From Stemphylium vesicarium (lineage: Eukaryota; Ascomycota; Dothideomycetes; Pleosporales; Pleosporaceae), in the NCBI GenBank assembly GCA_004380135.1, contig QXCR01000124.1, positions 23,820-87,819 of the forward strand: 64,000 nt of DNA, in the 5' to 3' direction. This document shows, in pieces, positions 1 through 12,723 of this stretch. The notes under the pieces were generated by a model that saw only the letters and a program-made list of their open reading frames with translations, was not told the origin of the DNA and did not search any database. The position numbers were made by a program, and so were the translations under genes. Position 1 is the first letter of the stretch. Every line of letters begins with the position of its first letter.

Positions 1-701
1 AATGAAGAGATGTGGAATCAGAAGTGAGAAATTGATGGTTTCGGAGATGCGACGAGCCGGACAAACCAATTTGATAGTAACAATATGTACAGCTAATCCT
101 GCGTTAGTGATGAGCCAAGATCGCAGCTATCTGTAGCTGACTACGTTCTAAATGCGGTCGGACCTCGGAGCCGAAGGTAAGCAGACACGTCTTGTTGCGC
201 AACGGGTTGGATTCGATATCGACCAATCCTACTTTGCCGGCACTGCCGGAGTCGGTATGACTTGCTGAAATAAGGAACTGCTGCCGCACATGGATCTTGC
301 CGAACCGAAAGACTAACCTGCAGCTGGACGGGCCGGTTCGTATGGCCCGCAGCTCCTCGCCTTCTGCATGCAGCTATGTCGCGATTGAGGCTCTTGGGGA
401 ACAAGGGTAGAGCCGCACGCCTCCACGACGCCGAGTAGGAGTACGACACCATCGGGCTTACTACTGTGTCTACACAGAATTGGTAAAGGTAGAGATCGTC
501 AAACCATGGACTAATCAGGTCAATGATTCCTACTTGACACGACTACATATCTGGTACCAGAGTCCAATCCAACACGGCTTCATCGATGTCCTGAGCGCTA
601 GAACTCTCTCAACACCACCACCTTTCCAGCAACTTCAACTTTGCTATCCTCTTCCATTACGCCCTTCGGCATCAGTTCCCCTCCTGTTCTAGACGTCCCT
701 C
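1..701. other. Upstream region of the polyketide synthase gene
   Basis: No convincing gene is seen. Short open frames on both strands lack start context, splice logic or recognisable domains. An in-frame TAG at 690-692 just before the PKS ATG shows that the synthase cannot begin further upstream without another exon. The stretch presumably holds the PKS promoter and 5' leader, but I see no clear TATA box. The window edge cuts whatever lies to the left, so cluster partners on that side cannot be excluded. Confidence 0.6.
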
Positions 702-3700
702 ATGTCACCAAAGGCCCCCATCAACGAACCCATAGCTATCATCGGTAACGGTTGTCGATTTGCAGGTGGAGCAAGCTCCCCTTCTAAGCTATGGGATCTC
801 CTCCGCGACCCCAAAGACATACGCAGCAACATTACTGATAAGAGGTTCAACGCCGAGGGCTTCTATCATCCCGATGGCACACACCACGGACACATGAATG
901 TTATGCAGTCATATTTCCTCGACGAAGACACGCGCCTCTTTGACGCCGAATTCTTTGGCATTAATCCCGTCGAGGCCAAAGCCATGGATCCACAGCAGAG
1001 ACTGCTCCTCGAAGTTGTCTACGAGTCAATTGAATCAGCTGGCCTGAGTCTCGATCGAATGCGAGGAAGCGACACTGCAGTCTTCGCTGGTCTCATGTGC
1101 GGCGACTATGAGGCCATGATGCTTCGAGATCTGGACCAGGCGCCTACGCATTTCGCCACCGGAACTTCGCGTGCAGTTATGTCAAATCGCGTGTCCTATT
1201 TCTTTGATTGGCGCGGTCCGTCGGTGACGATTGATACGGCGTGCTCGTCAAGTCTGGTCGCTGTTCATCAGGCTATCCAGACACTTCGGTCGGGGGACAG
1301 TCACACAGCGGTTGCATGTGGTTCCAATCTCATCTTTGGTCCGGAGATGTATGTCATTGAAAGCAAGCTGAAGATGCTTTCACCCGATAGTCTCAGTCGG
1401 ATGTGGGACAAGGATGCCAATGGTTATGCGCGAGGTGAAGGCGTAACTGCCGTCGTTCTCAAGACGCTCAGCCAAGCCCTTGCAGACAACGACAGAATCG
1501 AAGCTGTCATCAGAGAGACGGGTGTGAACTCGGATGGAGCAACACCTGGAATCACAATGCCAAGCGCTAGCGCGCAGCGGGATTTGATCCATAGCGTTTA
1601 CAAGAAGGCTGGTCTCAACCCTCAGTCTGCGGAGGATCGACCTCAGTTCATTGAAGCGCACGGCACCGGCACACCGGCTGGAGGTAAGTTTTCCCCATAA
1701 TCCTGCGTTCATGGGTATTGCGTTTGCTGACCTAATCGTGTTCTTAGACCCCATCGAAGCCGAAGCTCTCAGCACCGCATTCTTTAGCAACACGGAGAGA
1801 TCGAGCAGTCCAATCTACACTGGATCTATAAAGACTGTGCTCGGTCATACAGAAGGTTCAGCTGGTATTGCAGCACTGTTGAAGGTCACGCAAGCCATGC
1901 AGAACTCAACTCTGCCGCCCAACCTGTGGTTCCAACAACTCAACCCCAAGTTGGAGCCATTCTACGGCAACCTTCAGATCCCTACTAAAGGTATTGCGTG
2001 GCCGGATCTTCCTGGGCGACGCCCTAAGCGTGCTAGTGTCAACAACTTCGGTTTTGGAGGCACCAACGCACATGCTATTGTGGAGAGCTATGAGCCAGAG
2101 CAACAAAAGACGATCGATGAGACAAGTGCTACCACAGTATCAACGCCGTTCGTCTTTTCAGCTGCTTCGACAGAGTCTCTCCGCTCTAACCTTGCCGCGT
2201 ACGCGAGCTACTTGGACGCCAACCCCAATACTAGCGCACGCGATCTCGCGTACACATTACGCGAGCGCAGATCTGTGCTTCCTTTCCGCATCGCCTTCCC
2301 AGACACGACTGTAGAGGACCTGAAGTTCAGCATCACGACCCGGCTAGCCGAGCCTGGCAATGAGAGCCTGGGTGTACGCACATGGGCGGCGGGTAACGGT
2401 GGACGCTCAAGGCTCTTGGGAGTCTTCACTGGTCAAGGAGCGCAATACGCTCGGATGGGTGCAGACCTATTTACTCAGACAGTTCTTGCGCAACAGACAC
2501 TCGAGAAGCTGGAAGGCTATCTTTCTGAACTCCCAGATGGTGACCGGCCGAGCTGGTCTCTTAAGGCTGAGCTGCTTGCCGACGCCTCCGTGTCTCGCAT
2601 CGGGGAAGCAGCCATCTCACAGCCTCTTTGCACAGCAGTGCAGATCATCTTAGTCGATATCCTGCGCTCGGCTAATGTGCAGTTCGACACTGTTGTCGGC
2701 CACTCCAGTGGCGAGATAGCAGCTGCATATGCAGCCGGATATCTCAGCGCGCGTGACGCCCTTCTTGTCGCCTACTTCAGAGGTCTCCATTGCAAGCTCG
2801 CCACCAGTCCTAACGGAGATATCAAGGGCGCTATGCTTGCCGCTGGCACTTCTTTGGAGGACGCGATGGAGTTGTGTCAGGATGAAGAGTTCTTGGGCCG
2901 CATTGGCGTGGCAGCCAGCAATTCATCGTCGAGCGTGACCTTGTCCGGCGACGAGGACGCCATTGACGAGATTGCGGCAGTTCTGGAAGACGAGAAAAAG
3001 TTCAACAGACGCCTTAAAGTAGATACAGCGTATCACTCAAGTCACATGCTGCCTTGCTTCGACCCTTATGTCGCTTCGCTGCGACGTGCGGGTGTGAAGG
3101 CGCTATCGGGTAATGGGGCTTGTACCTGGTTCTCTAGCGTGTACGAGGGCCGACCCATCAACCCGTCCACCGACGAGATCAGCGACATCTACTGGGCAGA
3201 GAACATGACAAAGCCTGTATTGTTCTCACAGGCTGTTCAGGCGGCCGTGGAAGTGGCTCGAGGCGCTGAGCCTCATACGGCAGTGATTGAGGTCGGTCCG
3301 CACGCCGCTCTTGCCGGACCAACCAAGCAAAACGTCAACGAGGTACTCCAGAAGGATATTCCCCACCATGGAACCCTTGTTCGCGGGGATAATGCCATGA
3401 CTGCTTTTTCTGCCTGCCTTGGATTTCTCTGGACTCGTCTCGATGCAAACTTAATTGACCTCGGCAGTTGCGAGGCCGCGCTCTCTGACGACAAGCAGCA
3501 GTACACCGTCCTAGGCAATTTGCCCAGCTATCAATGGAAGCACGAGTCTACCTATTGGGCCGAGTCCAGAAAGTCGCGTCACATGCGCCTGCGTGCTCAG
3601 CCGTTCCACCAGCTTCTTGGTGACGCGTCTCCAGACAGCGCGCCGCATATCCTGCGTTGGAAGAACGTGCTGAAGCCGAGAGAGATGGCCTGGCTCGAGG

Positions 3701-6700
3701 GACATCAAGTGCAAAACCAAGTTGTGCTGCCGGCTGCCTCGTACGTTTCTACAGCTATTGAAGCTGCGCAATCTCTCGCCCGAGGAAGGAACATCCAGCT
3801 CATCGAACTGAGCAACTTCCACATCCACAACGCCATCACGTTCGATCAGGATGACGTCGGCATCGAAGTGCACGTGGAGATTAACAATATTTCCATCCAA
3901 GGAAACCATGTCCAAGCCAACTTCACCTATTCTGCCGCGCTGGGAGACGAGATGAGCGATCTCGCCCTCGCAGCGAATGGTGAGCTCAAAGTGTTGCTCG
4001 TCGATGAGGTACCCAATCTATCGCTCTTCCCACCACGCCAGACACCGCCGCCACACATGATTCCCGTGCAGCCGAGCCGTCTGTACAATTTTATGAAGGG
4101 GCTAGAGTACGACTTCTCAGGCGCGTTCCAGTCGCTGACTAAGCTCGAGCGAAACCTAGGCAATGCTACGTGTCTGGCTCAAAAGGCGAAGGCGTTGGTT
4201 CCGGATGCAGATGAGCTGCTCGTACATCCTATCGACTTGGATGCCGCCTTCCAGTCCGTCATGCTTGCATACAGCTATCCCGGCGATGACCAGCTTCGTC
4301 TGTTGCACCTGCCTACCAGCATAGCGAAGCTTCGCGTCAACCCCAGCGTTCTCGCGTCAAAACAGTACACCGAGAACAGCATGACGGTGATTGATTCGAA
4401 GTGCACGACCGCGGATCGCGCAGAGCCTGGCGACGGTTTCTCAGGCAGCGTCAACATGTACGCTCCAGGTTTTGATCACGCCGCCATCCAGGTCGACCAA
4501 GTCAAGTTCAAGCCCGTTGGCTCCGATGCTAGCAACGACCGCGACGTGTTTTACAAGATGCACTGGGTTCCTAGTACGCCCGATGGAACGCTCGCTGCGG
4601 CTGGTGTGCCTGTGGGCAAACCAGATCACGATCTCATGTTCGTTCTGAGTCGCATTGCCGCCTACTATCTGCGTGTCTTCGATGAGCAGCTTCCCGAAGA
4701 CGATCCTGCGAGGTCTACTAGCCCGCTGTGTCACTACATGAATTACGCGCGACAAATGACAAACCTGCTCAAGACAGGGCATCACAAATGGGCGCATCTC
4801 GAGTGGCTGAACGACACAGAGCAGGACGTGTTTGACGATATCGCAGCCAAGGGCTTTCAGGATAACTCCGATGTCAAGATCATGTTGCTGGTCGGCGCCA
4901 TCATGCCCCGCGTTTTCAAGGGCGAGACGACAATGCTAGAGCATTTCCGCACCTCGGGTCTGCTTGACGAGTACTACTCCAACGGTTTCGGCACTAAGCA
5001 GTCCACTCTCTGGGTCGCGAGTGTCCTCAAGCAACTCACAGACCGCAACCCGCATCTCAACATGCTGGAGATTGGCGCTGGAACCGGCGGTGCGACGAAG
5101 ACGATTCTTCAGTCTATCGGCCATGATTTTGGCAGCTACACTTTCACCGATATCTCGTCTAGTTTCTTCGAAAATGCGGCCGAGACGTTTACGGACTGGC
5201 AGGGTAGCATGATGTTCAAAGTTTGCAATGCTGAAATCGATCCTGTTCAGCAGGGCTTTGAGGCTGGCACTTATGACGTCGTCATTGCCTTCATGGTTGT
5301 CCACGCCTGCGCGAAACTAGACGAGGCTGTAGCGAACCTGCGCAAGCTGCTCAAGCCTGGTGGTCTACTAGTTCTGGGAGAGGGAGCCAGCGATGGCGCA
5401 ATGCAAGCCGGTGCGGGTTTCATTTTCGGGACTCTGCCGGGCTGGTGGCGCGGTGTTGACGAAGGGCGTACGCTCTCGCCATTGGTGAATGCCAATGAGT
5501 GGAATACCATTCTGAAGGGTGCCGGATTCTCAGGCATTGACACCATGTCGCCACCGAAACTCTTCGATGCCTTTGGTATCACGCTCTTTGTGTCTACTGC
5601 TGTGGATGATCGGATCGAATTCGCGCGCGATCCTCTGGCGCATACCAAGAATGCTGTGTACGACACGGTCGTTGTTGTCGGAGGGCGCACAGCGCCTATC
5701 GCCAAGCTCTCACAGGGCATCCAGGTGGCATTGGCCCCGTTGGCCAAGCAGGTTCTCCCATACGCCTCGCTGGAAGATCTGGATGACAAAGTTCTTGAAG
5801 GCGAGTCAGCCATTGTCAGTCTCGTAGATCTGGAGGCTCCAGTCTTCAAAGACATTACATCCGAGAGATGGTACAAGTTCAGGAAGCTTTTTGAAACAAA
5901 GCGAGAGATACTGTGGCTCACCAGCGGCCGTCTGGAGGATGAGCCATACTGCAACATGACAGTTGGCTTTGGTCGATCTGCGATGCACGAGGAAGAGACT
6001 CTTCGCGTCCAATACGTGGATGTGGCAGATGTCAATGGGATGGATGCTCAGAAGGTTGCGCAATACCTTGTTCGCTTCACCTCGACCGTTTTGGATGACA
6101 AAGACATCCTCTACACCAAAGAACCCGAGATCATCATTGATGCGCAGGGGCAAGAGCTGGTCCCAAGACTGTTCACCATTACGGATGCCAACAACCGTCT
6201 CAACTCCACCACGCGGCCAATCTTCGACCAGGTTGACATCAGCAAGAACGTAGTCAGTCTAGAATACGGCAAAGACGGGCCAAACTTCCGACAGTTGTCG
6301 CGATACGAATTGGCAGAGACAGCGACTACAAAGGACGAGCTTACGGAGTTGCGTCTTACGCACTCCACTGCATCTGCGATTAGGTGTCCGACTGGCTACC
6401 ATTATCTTGCTCTTGGATACGACAAGTACGGGGTTCAACGTCTCGCTTTGACTAGCTCCCTGGCCTCTGTGCTGCGCACTCCACGCGAGTCGACCATCCT
6501 GTGCGAACCATCTGGTTTCCCGGAAGCTGATTACCTTGGCTTGATCGAAGCCGAGCTTGTTGCTGTGGCTATTGTGGACTCCTTGTTCGCGGGCCAAAAA
6601 CTAGCCATACATAATGCCCCTGAATCTATCGCTCAGGCTATTCTCGCCCATGCCGCAACCAAGGGCGTGAAGGTCACCCTCACAGTGGATTCACAGGGCA

Positions 6701-9533
6701 TGCCCGTGTCGCCAGCCGTCGCTTCGCAGATCCAGATACCAATGTTCCCCGCACGCGCGGACATCGAGGCCATCCTACCTTCTGGCCTCGTGTGCTTTGT
6801 CGACTTCTCAGCTTCGAACCAAGCTGAGAACGTGGCAATCATGACTTCGTACCTTCCTTCTTACTGCCGGAAGGAGAGCTTGGACACCATCTTCTCAACA
6901 CATGGAGTAGACACTGGTGCCCCCAAGGATGTGGTGGGACAGTTTCTGACTAGGGCGGTCAGCATGGCTGAAGGACGCGACGTTTCGGCATCATCTACAC
7001 CACTGGGTCTCGAGGCCCTTGCCCAGGGAGGGCAACACGCAGACGCTCTAACGATCATTGAATGGGCGGGATCGTGCACTACGGTGCCTGCACGTATCAC
7101 TCGGTTTGAGTCGAACCAGCTCTTCAAGTCTGACAAGACGTACTGGCTAGTCGGTTTATCTGGCGCGCTAGGCATCTCCCTGTGCGACTGGATGATTGAA
7201 AGAGGTGTGCGCTATCTTGTGCTAACCAGCCGGAACCCCAAGATTGACCCGCGCTGGATCGAAAACCACGAACGGAATGGTGTTGTCATCAAGATCCTGC
7301 TATGGTATATACTTTCTGCTTTCCCATTCGAACCACCTGTTGCTAACATATTCATTGCAGTGACGTAACTGATGAGAAGGCTATCAACAATGTCCACGCG
7401 GAGATTGTGATGACGTTCCCTCCCATTGTCGGACTCTTGAACGGCGCCATGGTTCTGCGAGACGTGTCGGTGCGCAACATGGAGTTTGACCAAGTCACCG
7501 ATGTTATCAGACCAAAGGTGCTTGGCAGCGTTCATCTCGATCGCATCTTTCACGACATCGATCTCGACTTCTTCGTGCTCTTGTCTTCGATCAACTGCGT
7601 GATCGGAAACGTTGGTCAGGCCAACTACGCCGCGGCCAACATGGGCATGATTGGAGTTGCAGGCAACCGACGCAAGCGTGGTCTTCGCTCTTCCGTTGTC
7701 AACGTCGGCGCCATTATTGGTGTTGGTTACATCACACAGTCCGATCGCCAACTCGACGTGACGGTGGCGAAGACGGCTATGATGCATTTGTCGGAGCAAG
7801 ATTTCCACCAGATCTTTGCCGAGTGCATGGAGGCAGGTCACCTGGACAACCCCAGTGGCCCGGAGATATCGACCGGTCTACTCCAAATCACTCCAGATAC
7901 CATTGACATTCCCCCGTGGTACTCCGACCCCAAGTTTGCCCGTTTCCGCGTCCACAAGTCTGATGCTAGTGGCGACAAATCGGAGTCGACAAACTCGACA
8001 TCCACCCAGGAGCTGCTGCAGGCGTGCCGCTCCCCGTCCGATGTTGCAAATGTGATCAAGCAGGCCTATTGCGCCCAGCTACGCAAGATGCTGCAGGTCT
8101 CCACCGTCGATGAAGACCTGATGATGATGCGAGGTGTGGATCTTGGTTTCGATTCGCTACTTTCCGTGGACGTACGCTCGTGGTTCCTCAAGAACTTCCG
8201 CGTCAGTATCCCGGTCCTCAAGATCATGGCCAATGACGTGCGCATGTCTAGCTTGGTCGAGCTGGCCGCCGAAAGCATCCCCGCCGAACTCGTGCCACAG
8301 GTTCAGCAAGTCACCGTTGTCCAGGCTAGCGCTTCGACACCAGATACTGAGAAGAGTGAACCGTCGGCTCAAACCAGCGACGTTGATACGACGAGCACCC
8401 GCGCTACTTCACCCAACACTTCGGGCGCAGTGACTCCTGACAAAGAAGTCAAGGCCAAGCTTAGCAGCCCTCCGACGGTAGACTGGGATTTTGAGACCAC
8501 TCCGCCTGAGCCTTTTACTCTTGACGGGCTCAAGGATGCGCCTAACCCAAAGGGAAATCCAGAAGTCGTCGTCCTCACTGGCTGTAGCGGCCTGCTTGGT
8601 CACCACCTTCTCAATACACTTGTGGCGCAACCTTCGATCCGGAAGATCATCTGCCTTGCGGTCCGTCGCCTAAGCTCGCGTATCGAAAGTGGAGAGATTC
8701 CCGCCCCAAGTGAGCGCGTTGTGTACTACGAAGGCGACCTCACATCTACCTATTTCGGCCTAGACGTTGCAACCTGGACGTCTGTCTTCCGCGAGGCCGA
8801 CGCAGTCATTCACAACGGCTCCGACACGTCGCATCTAAAGTACTACTCTGCACTGAAGCGCGCAAACGTCGACTCGACAAAACAGCTCGTATCCACCTGT
8901 CTGCAACGCATGATCCCCTTCCACTATGTCTCATCCGCTGGTGTAGCACTCTTCGCCGAGCTGGAAGCCTTCCCACCAATTTCCTGCACCAAGACGGGTA
9001 AGACGCCACCGGCCGACGGCACGCACGGCTACATGTGTGGAAAATGGACGTGCGAGAAGATGCTCGAGCGCGTGTACGAAAAATACGGTTTGCGCATCGT
9101 CATCCAGCGTCCGTCCACCATTATCCGCGACGGCGAAGACGCAACAGTTGAGCGCGCGGGCTTCGATTGGGTGAATTCGCTCCTACACTTTGCACACAAG
9201 ACGCAGACGGTGCCGAGGATCGATTACAACGCCGGCGCTTTCGATCTCGTGTCTGTGGAAACGTGCTGCGAGGATGTTGTCCGCGAGTTACCAGACCAAG
9301 GGCGCCATGGCATCACGTACGTGAACAACGTGGGCGATGTCGTGATTCCAATGGCGCAGATGGCGGATGTGGGGTTGAGCAAGGTGGGCAAGCGGTATCG
9401 TGTTTTGCCTATGGATGAGTGGACGACGGTGGTGGTGGAGGCGGGTATGCATCCTGCTGTTGCGGCGTTGATTGAGACTTTTGATGAGCCGGGAGTGGAG
9501 AAGTACCCGGCGCTGTTGAAGTCGGGTGTGTAG
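702..9533 (+). CDS. Highly reducing polyketide synthase with terminal reductase (KS-AT-DH-MT-KR-ACP-R)
   Basis: Three exons (702-1683, 1748-7304, 7361-9533) give 2903 residues; both introns are GT-AG and restore the EAHGTGT-PAGD-PIEAEAL and ILLCDVTD junctions. Visible domains: KS with Cys181 in DTACSSS, His320 and His361; AT with GHSSGE near Ser647; DH with His980 in WLEGHQ and Asp1159 in HPIDLDAAF; C-methyltransferase with LEIGAGTGG near 1435; a structural stretch with no enoylreductase motif; KR with GLSGALG near 2130, Ser2255 and Tyr2269; ACP with GFDSL (Ser2445); and a thioester reductase domain with TGCSGLLG (Thr2586) and YMCGK (Tyr2737, Lys2741). The layout matches PKS-NRPS-clade enzymes that lost C-A-T, such as betaenone- or stemphyloxin-type synthases, which use a separate trans-ER and release an aldehyde or alcohol. 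All catalytic residues are present, so it appears functional. No trans-ER, P450 or regulator is seen beside it. The product is unknown. Confidence 0.95.
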
Positions 9534-10191
9534 ATACTTGGCAGTCCGCCACTTTAACATACTAAGAATCAAAATTTTAAATAAACATCGTGGTCAATGT
9601 TGCGACTTTGTTTCCCTTTTGCTATTGCTGTGACGAATAAACGACAATATCGCTATCGCACTAGGCAGTCAAGGTACCAGACAATTTTTGGGTACAATAG
9701 CATGTCGAAGGGAGAACCCGTCGCGCGAGGGCGAAATACTCGCGAGGGGTGCACAGGATGACTGGCAGACATACTGTCTAGATGAGCATCAACAAATCTG
9801 CTTCTACCAGGTTGGAATAACTTCCAGTCACAAAGGATCGAGGTCTTGTGCAATGTGAGTTGTTATGACAGATGGGCGTCAATGACTCCATTGACTGCGA
9901 TTTCTGATGAGCCGAGAGCGGAGAAGGGCCCGGCGTTGCTGGAGTCGAGTATGTAAACATTTTGCTGCGCGAATGGGGTGAAAGAAGTTGGGGTGATGAT
10001 GCCAAATGGGAAAGACAGGAGGTGCGGCGCGATTACGCGCTAGCAAAAGCTTAGCGTTCTCGCAATTACTCGCGTGAATGTCAGCTTAGTGTACGTCATG
10101 TTCTTTGACGCGCCCCGCCAAATCTTGCCCTCCATTTCGCAATCACTCTCGATTTGTTACCCACGACCACATTTCGCTGGATATACGCAGA
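9534..10191. other. PKS 3' flank with poly(A)-type signal; promoter side of the Vms1 gene
   Basis: AATAAA at about 9580-9585 and another near 9635 fit 3' end formation of the synthase transcript. The interval also contains the decayed copy of the PKS 3' end described separately. From about 10080 it should hold the promoter of the next gene. No other gene is supported. Confidence 0.5.
9905..9962 (+). pseudogene. Decayed copy of the 3' end of the polyketide synthase gene
   Basis: This segment aligns without gaps to the last codons, stop and first 3' bases of the synthase (9482-9539). About 46-48 of 58 positions match, and most differences are G-to-A or other transitions. The stop is conserved in place (TAG in the gene, TAA here). 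It looks like a remnant of a duplicated reductase-domain end, left by tandem duplication or by decay of a neighbouring related synthase. Nothing else upstream of it is clearly homologous, so it is a short vestige only. Confidence 0.55.
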
Positions 10192-12200
10192 ATGGCGCAG
10201 AAATTTGACGAGCTACTGCAGCGTCCGCTTTATGGTAAGACCTATCCCCGCCATTCGCGACCAAACTAACGCGTGCAGTCTTCGATTTACCGGAGGAGCT
10301 CTTGTCCACCCTCACATTGAAGGACCAGCCCGAACGACCGCCTCCCGAAACGACGCCACTAGCATCCGAAACTCCAACTGAATCCCCCGAAAAGGTCGAA
10401 AGCGACGATTCTAGCCCCGCCAAAGCGACCTCGTGTAACCTCTGCGGCCTCAGTTTCGCCTCTCTTGCCGACCAGCGCAGTCACGTCCGGTCGGACCTAC
10501 ACGGCTACAACTTGAAGCAGAAGATAAAGGGCGCGAAGCCAGTGGGCGAGGCGGAATTTGAGAAGCTCATAGGAGATCTGGATGAGAGTATATCAGGCTC
10601 TGAGTCATCGGAATCGGACGAGGATGAGGACGAGGAAGATGGGAGCAAGGCAAAAGACAGTACGCTGAGCGCGCTCTTGAAGAAGCAGGCAAAGATCTCA
10701 GATCCAGAGTTCGACGAATTTGCTGCGCGGAAGAAGCAGAGAGGGCCTGGGAAGCCTCCGTTGCTGTGGTTCACGTCACCATCGATACCCGACAACATGT
10801 CGCTGGGCGTTTATCGCGCCATATTCTCCAACGTGGAGCAAGAGGAGGAGTCACACATCCTGGAAACAATCCGCAAGAAGCAGCTATCTCCAAAACAAGC
10901 CCCGAAGATCAAGGCAAACGAGGGTGGTGTTCCGCTCCCTGAAACCGACATTGGGCCGCATTACTTCCTCTGTATGATTGGTGGCGGGCATTTTGCAGCC
11001 ATGATAGTAGCATTGGCACCCAAGACAGGGAAGAAGCATACCGGAGCCGATGAGCGATCAGCGACTGTCATTGCGCACAAGACTTTCCACAGATATACGA
11101 CTCGAAGGAAGCAGGGTGGTTCCCAATCGGCCAATGATAACGCGAAAGGAAACGCGCACTCTGCCGGTTCTTCAATACGTCGCTACAATGAGACTGCGCT
11201 CATCAACGAAGTGCGCGAGCTGCTAAGTAGCTGGAAGAGCATGATTGACACCTCGGAGCTCATCTTCGTACGCGCAACCGGCGCGACCAACCGGAGAACG
11301 CTTTTCGGGCCATACGAAGGCCAGGTGCTGCGACATAATGATCCAAGAAACCGAGGTTTCCCGTTCAGCACACGGCGCGCCACACAAAAAGAGCTAATGC
11401 GCGCCTTTGTCGAACTCACCCGGGTGAAGCAGAGCACGATTGACGAAGTTGCGCTTGCTGCTCTGAATGCGCCACCGAAAGAGGCTGTAACTGCAACACC
11501 AGCTCCGGCCAAGCCCAAGCCCCGGAAGCCAACCAAGGAAGAAGAGGCTGCATCACTACACACGTCACAGATTATGCCAATGATCAAGCGATCCAAAGTC
11601 CCCGCGCTTCTAAAGTACCTCGAGACCAACAAGATCCCACCCACATTTACCTTTCTGCCTGCGAACCATCACACACCAACACCACTACATTTTGCCGCGT
11701 CTCTAAACTCCGCCCCCATTGTCCTTGCACTATTGACCAAGGCCGGCGCAGACCCAACGCTGATGAACGATGACGCCCGAACACCCTTCACCCTGACCGG
11801 CGACCGCGCGACGCGTGATGCCTTCCGCGTCGCGCGTTCCGAACTCGGCGAGTCAGCATGGGACTGGGAGAAAGCCGGCGTGCCAACCGCCATCACCAAA
11901 GCCGAAGCCGAAGCACGCGACGCGCAAGACAAGACCGAGAAAGCTGCAGAAAGCAAGGCCGAGGCTGAGCGCAGGAAAGCTGAAACTGAGCGCGTACGGA
12001 AGGAGAGTGAGGCGGAAGAGATTAGACGGAAGGAGCAGAGGCTGGGTAAGGGTAAGGCGTTGGGCGCGCTTCCGGTTAAGACGGGGGCTGATTTGAGAGA
12101 GGAGGAGATGAGGGGGTTGACGCCGGAGGCGAGGGCGAGGATGGAGAGGGAGAGGAGGGCTCGGGCTGCAGAGGAGAGGTTGAAGAGGATGGGCGGTTGA
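10192..12200 (+). CDS. vms1: Vms1/ANKZF1-family peptidyl-tRNA hydrolase of ribosome quality control
   Basis: Two exons (10192-10234, 10279-12200) encode 654 residues; the tiny first exon gives MAQKFDELLQRPLY and joins in frame to VFDLPEELL. A C2H2 finger (Cys67, Cys70, His83, His89) precedes an acidic linker. The VLRF1 release-factor-like domain follows and contains GGSQ, the loop with the catalytic Gln known in Vms1. Next come ankyrin-type repeats (TPLHFAASLNSAPIVLALL and the following unit). A long charged helical C-terminus ends in an Arg/Ala-rich segment resembling a VCP/Cdc48-interacting motif. In yeast and human, this protein releases nascent chains from stalled 60S subunits and acts with Cdc48 at ribosomes and mitochondria. 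Finger, VLRF1, ankyrin and VIM order matches the family. It is a housekeeping gene with no functional link to its neighbours. Confidence 0.9.
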
Positions 12201-12723
12201 GTGGTGCATTGGATTGGCGTATGATGTCTACGCCCATGTTTATGAAACTCGAATGTGAAGAAGATATAATATGCAATGATCCGGTGTCTATCCATCACAA
12301 TTACCCTTGGGATTTTCCAAGTTGTGCAGCTTGAGCTACGAATTTCTTTGCAACTTGGATTACACGCGTGCTGGTGCAATAAAGTCACAGCCGAGAATGG
12401 TCAGCATCGGTCGGAACGTGATCGTAATCGCGCGCATGATAGCATTATCTCGACGAGTAGAATTTTAGGCTACCTAGTATATTCGCGTACACGAAAACAA
12501 TGGTTTGTCGTTTTGATAGATGACTGATGGCTTACGGTGGAGCGGTGGGCGCCCGAAGAACGAGCCAAGGAATGTGGAGCGCATCATCACGTCACTCCTC
12601 ATTGGCTCGCGGGGCAGGGCTCGGGAAGGAAACGAGTCCGAGTCCGCGTCCTCCGAGCTCGCATCCATAATAAATTGTGCCCGCGACACTCTGGGGAAGC
12701 CGGTACCCAGGTAGTCCGCCACA
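12201..12723. other. Intergenic: Vms1 3' flank and promoter of the dihydroxy-acid dehydratase gene
   Basis: No gene is supported. Short frames here are not backed by splice sites or domains. A CATAATAAATTG stretch at about 12663-12674 lies some 55 bases before the ILV3 start codon and may be an A/T promoter element. Confidence 0.45.

Noticed and set aside
702..9533. An enoylreductase domain in the synthase
   Set aside because: The stretch between methyltransferase and ketoreductase lacks the NADPH-binding motif and is of the structural type seen in ER-less PKS-NRPS-clade enzymes.
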